The notes under the pieces: generated by a model | Databases searched by the model: none | What the model was told of the DNA's origin: nothing | The model's input: the letters and a program-made list of their open reading frames with translations, nothing else | Assembly: GCA_021824565.1 (NCBI GenBank) | Contig: JAKAKL010000004.1 | Coordinates: forward strand, 45,480-109,479 | DNA from: Bacteroidota bacterium | Lineage (GTDB): Bacteria > Bacteroidota > Ignavibacteria > Ignavibacteriales > Ignavibacteriaceae | DNA: 64,000 nucleotides | Reading direction: 5' to 3' | Made by a program: the position numbers and the translations under genes | Part shown: in pieces, positions 16,954 through 24,961 of the stretch | Numbering within the stretch: position 1 is the first letter of the stretch | Layout of the letters: every line of letters begins with the position of its first letter

Positions 16954-18117
16954 ATGAAATCTATCAACAATCTGATACTTCTATTTTTATTTATAGCGCT
17001 TGCTTCTTACAACATTTTTGTATCAGCCAATCAACCTTATAACAACTGGGACATGATTATGTATATTGCAGCCGCAAAATCTTATGAAGGACAGAATACC
17101 GCGGAGCTTCAAACATTCACATACAAAGCGGTGCGAAACTCGCTGTCAGAACAGGAATATGAGAATTTAACACATGGGAAATATAGAGGGGAGATATATT
17201 CGGATTCATCCGCCTTTAAAGAGCAACTTCCCTTTTATCAAATACGTCCTTTATATACCGGTACTATATATCTTCTTTATAAAGCCGGGATTAATATTGT
17301 GTTTGCAACACACATAATCTCCGGAGCTGCTGTTGCCGCCGCGCTGATCCTTCTATACTTTTTATCTATTTCACTCTTAAAAAACCCGGTTACTTATTTT
17401 GTCCCGCTGCTTGCAGTCATTTTTAGCGTATTAGATTTGGCAAAATACTCAACTCCCGACGGTATGGCGTTTCTCGCAATTATATTTATCGCTTATCTCT
17501 ACCTGAAGCAGCACATAATGTCGTTGTTAATTCTTCTCCCATTTATTCTCGGCATAAGGACTGATTTGATCCTGTTTTCGATTCCGCTGTTGGTTTTTAT
17601 ATTTATGTTTCAAAAGACTTTCCGAAAGAAAGCAGCAGTATCAATTTTAATATCAATCATGTTATACATCGCTATTGCAACTTATTGGAGAAACCCCGGC
17701 TGGTCTACTATTTTTTACTTCACATTAATACAAAGACAGGCACATCCGCTTTCAATACCGGTAACGCTAACATGGCATCAATACCTTTTTGTGTTTTTTA
17801 ACGGGATCAAAGAACTGGCTGCAAACAAAAGATTTTTATTATTTATAATATTTTCTGGCTATTCCCTATTCTTAATATTACATTATAATAAAACAAAAGT
17901 CTTAGTTTATATAAGCAATTCACAGCCGGCTTTGCTTTCTATTGTTTGCTTAATATTTGTTTCAACACATTTTCTTTTGTTCCCGGTAATTTGGATTCGT
18001 TTCTTCTCGGGACCATATTTAATTAGCGCCTTTGCATTATTGCTTATGTTGACTGAATATTTGAAAAAGTCAGAACCCATTCAACAAAGCGGTAAAGAAG
18101 ATAATTATCCAGTTTAG
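16954..18117 (+). CDS. Polytopic membrane protein, GT-C glycosyltransferase-like
   Basis: A 387-residue inner-membrane protein with about ten hydrophobic helices. After the first helix, a long extracytoplasmic loop contains NNWDMIMYIAAAKSYEGQ. An acidic residue in the first periplasmic loop, here the Asp of WDMIMY, is a typical feature of GT-C glycosyltransferases that use polyprenyl-phosphate sugars. The later helices carry STPDGMAFLAI and LGIRTDLILFSIP, which recall the same class. No standard GT-C domain can be named with certainty. The gene is alone, between two non-coding stretches. Its ATG overlaps a short upstream open frame by four bases. Confidence 0.68.
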   Translation: MKSINNLILLFLFIALASYNIFVSANQPYNNWDMIMYIAAAKSYEGQNTAELQTFTYKAVRNSLSEQEYENLTHGKYRGEIYSDSSAFKEQLPFYQIRPLYTGTIYLLYKAGINIVFATHIISGAAVAAALILLYFLSISLLKNPVTYFVPLLAVIFSVLDLAKYSTPDGMAFLAIIFIAYLYLKQHIMSLLILLPFILGIRTDLILFSIPLLVFIFMFQKTFRKKAAVSILISIMLYIAIATYWRNPGWSTIFYFTLIQRQAHPLSIPVTLTWHQYLFVFFNGIKELAANKRFLLFIIFSGYSLFLILHYNKTKVLVYISNSQPALLSIVCLIFVSTHFLLFPVIWIRFFSGPYLISAFALLLMLTEYLKKSEPIQQSGKEDNYPV

Positions 18118-18256
18118 ATTGCGTGAGCGTTATGTTCGTAATATTACAAAGAAAATTAAAATGGAATCTGCAATACTAAAAATGTAATTACAATAAAAAA
18201 TAATATTTAATAGAAGTGGCAGCAAAATAAAATTAATACTTAAGGCAAAAAGCTAT

Positions 18257-19135
18257 ATGAAAAAAATATTTTATTCTTCTTATACAAGATTATTTATCGG
18301 TTTTATTCTCGTCAGTGTTATTGTAGTGTCGATACAATTATCAAGTGTTTCAATACTAGCAAAAACTCAAATTAATAAAGATTATAAAGATGTTATTACA
18401 AGTATTGCCGCGGCAGCAGCCGCATTGATAAGCTATATTACACTTTTCCATTATTATGAAAGAAGACATGTCAATGAAATAGGAATAAGTTCCTTTGGGA
18501 AAAATGCCGGCATTGGATTGATGACCGGCTTAATTCTGCAGTCGCTGGTGATTTTAGTAATTTTTTCTTTTGGAAGCTATTCGGTTCTTAAGGTTAATCC
18601 TATTTCTTATGTATTGCCCGGCTTTGCAATTGCATTTTCTTCTGCAATATTCGAAGAGATATTATTTCGCGGAATACTGTTTCGTTTATTGGAAGAAAAA
18701 TTAGGCAGTATAATTGCGCTTACTATTTCCGCATCGATTTTTGGGTTAATGCACCTTGCAAATAAAAACAGTAATTTATATTCTGCATTGTCAGTTGCAG
18801 TTCAGGCAGGAGTTTTGCTCGGAGCATCTTTTATATATTCAAAAAATTTATGGCTTCCCATTGCTTTACATTTTGGATGGAATTTTGCCGAATCTGGCAT
18901 ATACGGAGCAATAATTTCCGGCGCACAAATTTCGAAAAGTTTATTCACAGCGAAGTTTGTCGGCGTTACGCTTGTAACCGGCGGAGCTTTTGGACCGGAA
19001 AATTCATTGCAGGCAACCATATTTTGTTTGGCGGCGGCAATTATATTTCTGTCGCTTTCAAAAAAGGGAAATAAATTTATTAGACCTTCGTGGAAAGAAA
19101 AGAAAGAATATACGGTAGTCAAAGAAGCACAATAA
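18257..19135 (+). CDS. CPBP-family intramembrane metalloprotease
   Basis: A 292-residue membrane protein with about eight helices and the CPBP (CAAX protease and bacteriocin-processing, formerly Abi) motifs: FEEILFRGILFRLLEEK with the EEILFR core, FGLMHLANK with the second-motif His, and ALHFGWNFAE. These supply the Glu/His metal ligands of glutamic-type Rce1-like proteases. Bacterial members are implicated in bacteriocin self-immunity or surface protein maturation, mostly unproven. No small peptide substrate gene is seen beside it. Length fits. Confidence 0.88.
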   Translation: MKKIFYSSYTRLFIGFILVSVIVVSIQLSSVSILAKTQINKDYKDVITSIAAAAAALISYITLFHYYERRHVNEIGISSFGKNAGIGLMTGLILQSLVILVIFSFGSYSVLKVNPISYVLPGFAIAFSSAIFEEILFRGILFRLLEEKLGSIIALTISASIFGLMHLANKNSNLYSALSVAVQAGVLLGASFIYSKNLWLPIALHFGWNFAESGIYGAIISGAQISKSLFTAKFVGVTLVTGGAFGPENSLQATIFCLAAAIIFLSLSKKGNKFIRPSWKEKKEYTVVKEAQ

Positions 19136-19314
19136 TAAAAAAATTTTTTAAGCAAAATTAATTTTTAAGTCCTTTAAGAAAGGGTTACAAATATTTTCTT
19201 TCCATAAAGACAATATGTAAGCTGGGGCACCGGCAAAAATTTAGATCAAGAAAAGTATTGCGTAGTCAAATGGCAACACTTATATTTGTAGCCAGATAGC
19301 TACGGAATAAAACA

Positions 19315-19671
19315 ATGCACTTAAGAAGAGACATATTTCAAGCAATTGCAGACCCGACGAGAAGAGCAATAATTCTACTGATCGCTTCACAATCAATGTC
19401 GGCAGGTGCAATAGCATCAAACTTCGACACCGCTAGACCGACTGTTTCAAAACATTTGAAAATACTCATTGAATGTGAGCTGCTTAAACAAGAACAAAAC
19501 GGCAGAGAAATATATTATCATTTAAATCCTGTAAAGATAAAAGAGATAGCAGACTTTATAGAACCGTTCCGCAAAATGTGGGATGACAGGCTTAATAAAC
19601 TGGAAACAGTAATGAAAAAATATAAACAAAAAAATAGGAAGATTAGTTATGGAACAGAAAACAAAAATTAA
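19315..19671 (+). CDS. ArsR-family transcriptional regulator
   Basis: A 118-residue winged-helix repressor beginning [20 protein letters not shown]. The recognition helix region reads [20 protein letters not shown], followed by the wing [12 protein letters not shown]. The classical metal-binding ELCVCDL box is absent, so this belongs to the non-metal ArsR subgroup that commonly accompanies SRPBCC/AHSA1 and DoxX genes. It overlaps the next gene by 23 bases and probably autoregulates the three-gene operon 19315-20532. Confidence 0.92.
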   Translation: MHLRRDIFQAIADPTRRAIILLIASQSMSAGAIASNFDTARPTVSKHLKILIECELLKQEQNGREIYYHLNPVKIKEIADFIEPFRKMWDDRLNKLETVMKKYKQKNRKISYGTENKN

Positions 19672-20116
19672 CGCAGAAGACGGCAGACAAGAATTGCTGA
19701 TTACAAGAGAATTTGATCTGCCGCTGGAATTACTTTTCAAAGCTTTTGAAGAACCCGGTCTCGTTGAACAATGGATGGGAACTAAAGTTCTGAAACTTGA
19801 AAGTAAAAAACACGGCAGTTACCGTTACGAAACAAAAGATGCTCAAGGGAATGTTGTATTCCAGGCTAATGGAGTTATCCACGAGTTTACTCCGAACAGG
19901 AAAATCACGCGAACATTTGAAATGGATAATACTCCTTTCGGAGTTCAGCTTGAGTTTTATGAATTTGAAAAACTTACCGGCAGCAGAAGCAAATTAAATA
20001 TGCACGTAGTATATGAATCCGTGGCAAAAAGAGACCAGGTGCTGAAACTACCTTTTGCGCAAGGCTTAAATTATGCTCATAACCGGCTGCAAGAAATAGT
20101 TGACAAATTAAAATAA
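19649..20116 (+). CDS. SRPBCC/AHSA1-domain protein
   Basis: A 155-residue START-like hydrophobic-pocket protein. Typical AHSA1 wording includes [46 protein letters not shown] and a C-terminal helix ending LQEIVDKLK. Members bind small hydrophobic ligands. Their partnership with ArsR repressors is a well-known bacterial gene pair, with the ligand usually unknown. It is translationally coupled to the regulator (23-base overlap) and followed 23 bases later by a DoxX-like gene. Confidence 0.9.
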   Translation: MEQKTKINAEDGRQELLITREFDLPLELLFKAFEEPGLVEQWMGTKVLKLESKKHGSYRYETKDAQGNVVFQANGVIHEFTPNRKITRTFEMDNTPFGVQLEFYEFEKLTGSRSKLNMHVVYESVAKRDQVLKLPFAQGLNYAHNRLQEIVDKLK

Positions 20117-20139
20117 AATGAAATCATAAAGGAACGATT

Positions 20140-20532
20140 ATGACAAAGCGAAATAAAATTATCTATTGGATTGCTACTCTCTGGCTTGCATTGGGAATGG
20201 TATCTACCGGAGGAGGACAGTTATTCAAGATGAAAGCCGGACAGGGCGGATCGGATATGATTTCACATCTGGGCTATCCTGTTTATTTGTTGACATTATT
20301 AGGCGTTTGGAAAATATTGGGAGTAGCGGCTGTATTAATACCAAAATATCCTTTACTTAAAGAATGGGCTTATGCAGGCTTTTTCTTTGCCATGACCGGA
20401 GCGATATTTTCACATATTGTGGCAGGTGATCCATTAACCGGAATTCTGCCGGCATTGCTGCTTCTAATCTTAACTGCGCTATCTTGGTATTTCAGACCGG
20501 CTGACAGAAAAATTATTTTAGCTAACCAATGA
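20140..20532 (+). CDS. DoxX-like membrane protein
   Basis: A 130-residue inner-membrane protein with four helices, starting near residues 8, 45, 76 and 99. It has the DoxX-like family pattern WLALGMVSTGGGQLF, HLGYPVYLLTLLGVWKILG and FFAMTGAIFSHI. AAGGA lies 8 bases before the ATG. It is the third gene of the ArsR-SRPBCC-DoxX operon, a frequently seen combination in Bacteroidota, Actinobacteria and Firmicutes. The biochemical role is undefined; DoxX proteins have been linked to redox and thiol stress. Confidence 0.88.
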   Translation: MTKRNKIIYWIATLWLALGMVSTGGGQLFKMKAGQGGSDMISHLGYPVYLLTLLGVWKILGVAAVLIPKYPLLKEWAYAGFFFAMTGAIFSHIVAGDPLTGILPALLLLILTALSWYFRPADRKIILANQ

Positions 20533-20795
20533 TATTCGTCGTCGGATCACTTCGCCAATTTCCGACATCATAGTTTTCATCGTTTATTACTTTTTAGGCG
20601 AACGCACTTTTGTTTTCGCAATTAAAATACTTCTTAACCAAACGCTTTAAGCAGTATCATGGTTTGTCAGGAAGGACACATGAAAACACAGATACCTTCG
20701 CTTATTTAAAAAGTTTTATAAATTGGAAATTAGAATGGAAAAAAATTCAGGTAAAAAAATAAAAAGCAATGTCAATAAAAGATAAGGAGATTTTC

Positions 20796-21257
20796 ATGAA
20801 ACAAATTAATAACACCGCCAGGATTAATAATAAATCAAAGGGGTTTACGGACGAAGAAAAAGCCGCAATGAAAGCCCGCGCCCGGGAGTTGAAGGCGGAA
20901 GAGCGAGCAAATAAAGATAAGGCTGAAGGAGAAAACGCAGCAATCACTGCAATAAACGCCATGAAGGAACCGGATCGCTCTATGGCAAAACGGCTTCATG
21001 GAATTATCAAAGCCAGCGTGCCGGAACTCTCGCCGAAAACATGGTATGGAATGCCTTCGTATGCTAATAACGAAGGCAAAATAGTCTGCTATTTCCGCGA
21101 CAGACAAAAGTTCAAAGAAAGATATTCGATGTTCGGCTTCAACGATTCAGCGAAACTGGATGAAGGTAGCATGTGGCCCATAGCCTATGCACTTCCTGAA
21201 CTGACTACCGCAGACGAGGCAAAGATCATTGCGCTTGTTAAGAAAGCGGTGAGATGA
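20796..21257 (+). CDS. DUF1801 (YdhG-like) protein with a charged N-terminal extension
   Basis: A 153-residue protein. The start at 20796 is preferred to the ATG at 20769 because AAGGAGA lies 6 bases before it. Residues 1-55 are a strongly charged helix (KGFTDEEKAAMKARARELKA). The rest is a DUF1801 domain with MAKRLHGIIKASVPELSPKT, WYGMPSYANNEGKIVCYFRD and FGFNDSAKLDEG. The DUF1801 fold resembles a frataxin-type/ferric-chaperone architecture. Cellular function is not settled. The stop is immediately followed by the start of the second DUF1801 gene. Confidence 0.85.
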   Translation: MKQINNTARINNKSKGFTDEEKAAMKARARELKAEERANKDKAEGENAAITAINAMKEPDRSMAKRLHGIIKASVPELSPKTWYGMPSYANNEGKIVCYFRDRQKFKERYSMFGFNDSAKLDEGSMWPIAYALPELTTADEAKIIALVKKAVR

Positions 21258-21677
21258 ATGAAAACAAGTATGAATTTATCGCCGAAGGAAAAGTCTGCAT
21301 CTCAACAGATTGATGACATAATTAAAGAGACACCCGACTGGCGGGGAAAGAAATTATCACTGCTTCGTGCTTTGATCAAGAAAGCTTATCCTGCAGTGGT
21401 CGAAGAAGTGAAGTGGAAAAAACCGTCAAAGCCATCTGGAGTTCCTGTTTGGTCTCATGATGGAATAATATGCGTTGCAGATACTCTCAAGAAAGCGGTG
21501 AGGCTGACATTCCCCAAAGGCGCTCAGGTGAATGATCCTAAAAAACTTTTTAACACACGACTTGAGAGCAAGACAGTTCGCGCCATCGACTTCTACGAAG
21601 TGGATGTTATAAATGAAGCCGCACTCAAGGCGATTATTTTAAACGCCGCCGCTTTGAACACGCCCAAAAGTAAGTAA
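21258..21677 (+). CDS. DUF1801-domain protein
   Basis: A 139-residue DUF1801 protein whose ATG follows the previous stop with no gap, so the two are translationally coupled. It contains QIDDIIKETPDWRGKKLSLL, AYPAVVEEVKWKKPSKPSG, VPVWSHDGIICVADTLKKAV and LFNTRLESKTVRAIDFYE. It shares the fold of its neighbour but not close sequence, so this is an old duplication or an assembly of relatives. The pseudogene remnants that follow include a third relative (YdeI), suggesting a gene group that was once larger. Confidence 0.87.
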   Translation: MKTSMNLSPKEKSASQQIDDIIKETPDWRGKKLSLLRALIKKAYPAVVEEVKWKKPSKPSGVPVWSHDGIICVADTLKKAVRLTFPKGAQVNDPKKLFNTRLESKTVRAIDFYEVDVINEAALKAIILNAAALNTPKSK

Positions 21678-21732
21678 GCGATAAGGATAAGTTTAAAATA
21701 ATTTCTTGCACGCAATTATATATTGTCATTAA

Positions 21733-22158
21733 TTGAAAAAGAAATTATCACAAAACCAAACCGAGGGACTATTCAAAATATTTAAAGCCCGCTTTGAAGA
21801 AAGCATGCACAGGCATAATGATTTTTAATGGTGTAAGGAGAGATCAAGACTTGAAGCAAATCCTGAAAAACTTAAGCTGGAATCAATAATAGGAGCATAC
21901 ATTTATGAAGCCTTCGTACTAGGAAAATTAGGTTTGAAATAGGAAATGAAAAAAATTTCGGACTTTAATGTTTCAGAAGGATTTCAAAATAAGTTAGACG
22001 AAAATAATGTGTTGAAAAAATCTTTTGAAGCGCTGACACCATGACGATAAGGGGCATAGGTTTTTTATTATTCGCAGCCAAATCAACCTAAAACCAGTAT
22101 GGTAAGGATTGAAAAATACGGTCGGCAAATTTTAATGGGAAAAGGGTTAGACGATTAG
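21733..22158 (+). pseudogene. Composite relic: DUF4256 start joined in frame to the YdeI C-terminal part
   Basis: One reading frame, interrupted by at least five stops, can be followed from the TTG at 21733 to the TAG at 22156. The first part, LFKIFKARFEESMHRHNDF, then a stop (21826), then WCKERSRLEANPEKL, matches the N-terminus of DUF4256 proteins (typical wording HRHxxxEWAKVQAKLEANPEKL). From about 21874 the same frame becomes the C-terminal part of YdeI/OmpD-associated proteins: ESIIGAYIYEAFVLGKLGLK, stop (21940), DFNVSEGFQNKLDENN, FEALTP, then stops where family members have Gly, Gln and Tyr, and finally SQPNQPKT, RIEKYGRQILMGKGLDD. A deletion has joined two genes, and point mutations then introduced stops. 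Confidence 0.75.
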
Positions 22159-22274
22159 ATCACCATTTGCTCTTGGAGTTTATTGCAATTAAATTTTTTG
22201 TCATTATAAAAATTATGCAAAATATTTTTTTATAGTGTATATTACAGTCAACAAAAAAAATACTGGAGAATAAT

Positions 22275-22760
22275 ATGAAAAAAGTTTCTGTACTTTTGTC
22301 GATCTGTTTCCTGGTTCTTATTTTGTCGTCTGCGGGCAACGCCCAGAATAAACCTATTAACGTAGCACTTTTCAATCCAATTCAGATATTCCCGGAAAAT
22401 AATTCTATTGCAGGTATTCGCATAAACATCATTTACGGTAAGAATATTTCTATGTCCGGGCTTGACTGGGGATTAGCAAACCACGTTGGTACAGGCGGTT
22501 TTACAGGTGTCCAATGGGGCTTAATCAACATTGATGACGGGAACGTAACCGGCTGGCAAAACGGCGCGATAAACTTAAGCAATCGGGATGTTAAAGGATT
22601 CCAATGGGGATGGTTTAATACTGGCAAACATGTTAGCGGTTTCCAATTAGGTTTGGTAAACATGGCAGAGAGTTTATATGGTCTCCAGATCGGTCTGATC
22701 AATTTCATAAAGACCGGCGGACAATTTCCCGTTTTCCCGATTGTAAACTGGTCGTTCTGA
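22275..22760 (+). CDS. Secreted GxQxGxxN-repeat protein, LA_2272-like surface repeat family
   Basis: A 161-residue protein with a signal peptide (KKVSVLLSICFLVLILSSAGNAQ). The mature half contains imperfect repeats of the form G-x-Q-x-G-x-x-N: FTGVQWGLINI, VTGWQNGAINL, VKGFQWGWFNT, VSGFQLGLVNM and LYGLQIGLINF. This pattern is that of LA_2272/LA_2273-type surface repeats and predicts a small beta-solenoid or hairpin stack. GGAG lies 8 bases before the ATG. A probable terminator follows. The role is unknown, likely at the cell surface. Confidence 0.8.
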   Translation: MKKVSVLLSICFLVLILSSAGNAQNKPINVALFNPIQIFPENNSIAGIRINIIYGKNISMSGLDWGLANHVGTGGFTGVQWGLINIDDGNVTGWQNGAINLSNRDVKGFQWGWFNTGKHVSGFQLGLVNMAESLYGLQIGLINFIKTGGQFPVFPIVNWSF

Positions 22761-22772
22761 GTTATTAACTAA

Positions 22773-22806
22773 TAATAATATAAAGATAAAATATTATTAA
22801 CTTTTT
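22773..22806 (+). terminator. AT-rich hairpin with T-tract between convergent genes
   Basis: TAATAATAT (22773-22781) and ATATTATTA (22791-22799) form a 9-bp stem with a 9-base loop, followed by ACTTTTT. It lies 12 bases after the stop at 22760, in a 55-base gap between convergent genes. The stem has no G:C pair, so its strength is uncertain. Confidence 0.42.
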
Positions 22807-22815
22807 GTCATAGGT

Positions 22816-23655
22816 CTAAAAAGCAAGATTAAAATTCAGACGAAGGCTATAAGAATAATTAAAGTCTATTTGAGGAACAATGGATGTGGTACCGTTTGCT
22901 GAATCAAGCTGATGATGAAATAACAAAATATCAGCCTGGCTATACAGCCAAATAGCTGCATAGGCTAAAATTGAAATGTTCTTCAATTTATAAGAGGTGT
23001 TATACGAATTATATTTTTGCTGTATTAAGACACTGTTTGTTTCATTGGAATAGGCTTTTTCTTTATTGTTACTATCAATAATGTAATATATGGAAGATGC
23101 CAATGCTGCCGCGCTTAATGCTGTCAAAACGAAACCTTTGCCATATTCATGCAGATAAAAATGACCAAGGCCAGGCAGCAAAATCGAGCGAAGCATTGCC
23201 TGCTGCATATCAAACTCTTGCTCCGGCTCGTGAACAATTTTCGGGATAAAAACAGTGTCGGTCTTTATTTTTTGAATATTATTTTTTTCAGCGAGATTTT
23301 GATTATAAGCCTGTTTTACCAGATTAAAAAAAGAAATTATTTTAGGAGAAGTTTTCGTAGAATCGAGAACATAAGCAGGATTTATTTTTAGAATTTCCTC
23401 AAAAGTTTTTTGCGCGCCATTATCATCTGATAAAGAATATTGCGAAACGCCTTTCATCATATAAATCTGAATCCGCTGTTCCATGCTTAAATTTTTTTTA
23501 AGCGAGAGCATTTCGTCAGCATGCATTATCACATTTTTATATTCAAAAGATTCAAATTCATTTTTAATCTGCTCAACAGAATCAATCTTTTGCTGTGCTG
23601 AAGACACGGATGTTATTAGCAGCAGTAAAATAATAACAGATGCATATTTGATCAT
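22816..23655 (-). CDS. DUF5683-like envelope protein with TPR-like N-terminus
   Basis: A 279-residue protein with a signal peptide (ending SSAQQK). Residues about 25-125 look like tetratricopeptide-type helices (GVSQYSLSDDNGAQKTFEEI, LKINPAYVLDSTKTSP). The second half contains MLRSILLPGLGHFYLHEYGK and a membrane helix pair (FVLTALSAAALASSIYYI), the mark of DUF5683 proteins common in Bacteroidota. The function of DUF5683 is unknown. The gene follows the T9SS Kelch protein without a gap and precedes a convergent plus-strand gene, so it is the last of the kinase-activator cluster. Confidence 0.78.
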   Translation of the reverse strand: MIKYASVIILLLLITSVSSAQQKIDSVEQIKNEFESFEYKNVIMHADEMLSLKKNLSMEQRIQIYMMKGVSQYSLSDDNGAQKTFEEILKINPAYVLDSTKTSPKIISFFNLVKQAYNQNLAEKNNIQKIKTDTVFIPKIVHEPEQEFDMQQAMLRSILLPGLGHFYLHEYGKGFVLTALSAAALASSIYYIIDSNNKEKAYSNETNSVLIQQKYNSYNTSYKLKNISILAYAAIWLYSQADILLFHHQLDSANGTTSIVPQIDFNYSYSLRLNFNLAF

Positions 23656-24909
23656 TTATTTCAGTAAAATCATTTTTTTTGCATCCGTAAAATAATCAGA
23701 AGAAAGTTTATAAACATACACGCCTCCGGAAACCTGCCTTCCGAAATTGTTTGTTCCGTCCCAGGTCAAACGATAATTGCCAGGCATATATATTCTTGAA
23801 GTTAAGTTTTTGATATGCTCGCCGAGAACATCATATATATCGACCGAGACGCGGCTTTCTTTTGCTATTGTATAAGATATTTGTGTTGATGGATTAAATG
23901 GGTTTGGATAATTGTTGTTTAATTTAAAACCTGTTGCTATTTGTGGATGAGAGTCTGAAATACCAGTAACAATATCAAGTTTTTCAACGGATGAAACAGT
24001 CTGTGTTTCACCTTCGCTGCTATATTTTCCACCGAAGACATAAATTGAGCCGTTGTAATATACCGCCATCGGCTGCGAACGGCTATAGTTTAGCTGTGGT
24101 CCAGTTTGGACATTAATTGAACCATCACTATTAATATTTAAAACATCAACAGATGAGACTGACCTTGAAGTTTCACTTCGACCGCCTATAACATATATTT
24201 CATTACCCGCGGTTACAGCAACACCTTCGGAGCGAGGAGCAGAAAGAACTGACGACATCAGAGAAAAATTTTTATGTGTAATGCTATATTTAAAAATGGT
24301 TGATTGAAGCACATCAAGCGCTCCGCCAATTACAAAAATATTATTGCCGAGCGCTGCCGACATTTGCAACGACGGTAACGTTCCGCCAAAAAGCGTATCA
24401 GTTGAGTAAATTACGCTAGAAGATTTTATGTTATACTCAAACATGTAGGGATTGTTAGAACTGACGGTTTTATAACCTCCTCCGAATACAAAAATTGTAT
24501 CGCCTAATATTATTCCTGTAGAATATTGCCGGTTCAGATATTGATTGCTGTCGACAACAGAAGAATTAGAAGTATCGCTCCATTCTTCAAGAGAGGCGGC
24601 ATAAGGAGCGTTGGAATCTGTACCACCGAAATAGATAATATCATCATTATAAGAGCCTGCAACAAAATTACGACGAGCTGCGAGCATGGTATCCGCAATT
24701 TTCCATTCGCCGGACTGTGGGTTGTATTGCTGAATAAGATTTACACTCGAATATCTTTCTTCAGAGAAGCCGCCTAAAATATAAATCATTGAGTCAGCTA
24801 CGACAGCCTGTCCGCCATAAACTGGATACGGCATTTTCCCAATTACTTGCCACGACTGAGCAAATACAAAAGTGCTAAATAAAAAAATTATAGTTGCAGC
24901 TATCTTCAT
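23656..24909 (-). CDS. Secreted Kelch-repeat protein with T9SS type A sorting domain
   Basis: A 417-residue surface or released protein. A signal peptide (MKIAATIIFLFSTFVFAQ) is followed by five or six Kelch blades, each with a di-glycine such as YILGGFSEERYSS, IFVFGGGY, IFVIGGAL, IYVIGGRSE and IYVFGGKYSSEG, predicting a beta-propeller. After a linker, the last 85 residues form a T9SS type A sorting domain: NNYPNPFNPSTQISYTI, SRVSVDIYDVLGEHIKNL and GVYVYKLSSDYFTDAKKMIL. This places secretion through the type IX system and indicates the Ignavibacteria/Bacteroidota lineage. The ligand is unknown. Confidence 0.9.
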   Translation of the reverse strand: MKIAATIIFLFSTFVFAQSWQVIGKMPYPVYGGQAVVADSMIYILGGFSEERYSSVNLIQQYNPQSGEWKIADTMLAARRNFVAGSYNDDIIYFGGTDSNAPYAASLEEWSDTSNSSVVDSNQYLNRQYSTGIILGDTIFVFGGGYKTVSSNNPYMFEYNIKSSSVIYSTDTLFGGTLPSLQMSAALGNNIFVIGGALDVLQSTIFKYSITHKNFSLMSSVLSAPRSEGVAVTAGNEIYVIGGRSETSRSVSSVDVLNINSDGSINVQTGPQLNYSRSQPMAVYYNGSIYVFGGKYSSEGETQTVSSVEKLDIVTGISDSHPQIATGFKLNNNYPNPFNPSTQISYTIAKESRVSVDIYDVLGEHIKNLTSRIYMPGNYRLTWDGTNNFGRQVSGGVYVYKLSSDYFTDAKKMILLK

Positions 24910-24961
24910 TCTTTTTCTAATAAAACTTAATATAATAGTAAAATAACAATAATAATGCCAT

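Noticed and set aside
19315..19671. Arsenic or metal resistance regulator
   Set aside because: The Cys metal-binding box of metal-sensing ArsR proteins is missing and no efflux or reductase gene accompanies it.
20769..20795. Upstream start of the DUF1801 protein
   Set aside because: The AAGGAGA site at 20784-20790 is correctly spaced only for the ATG at 20796.
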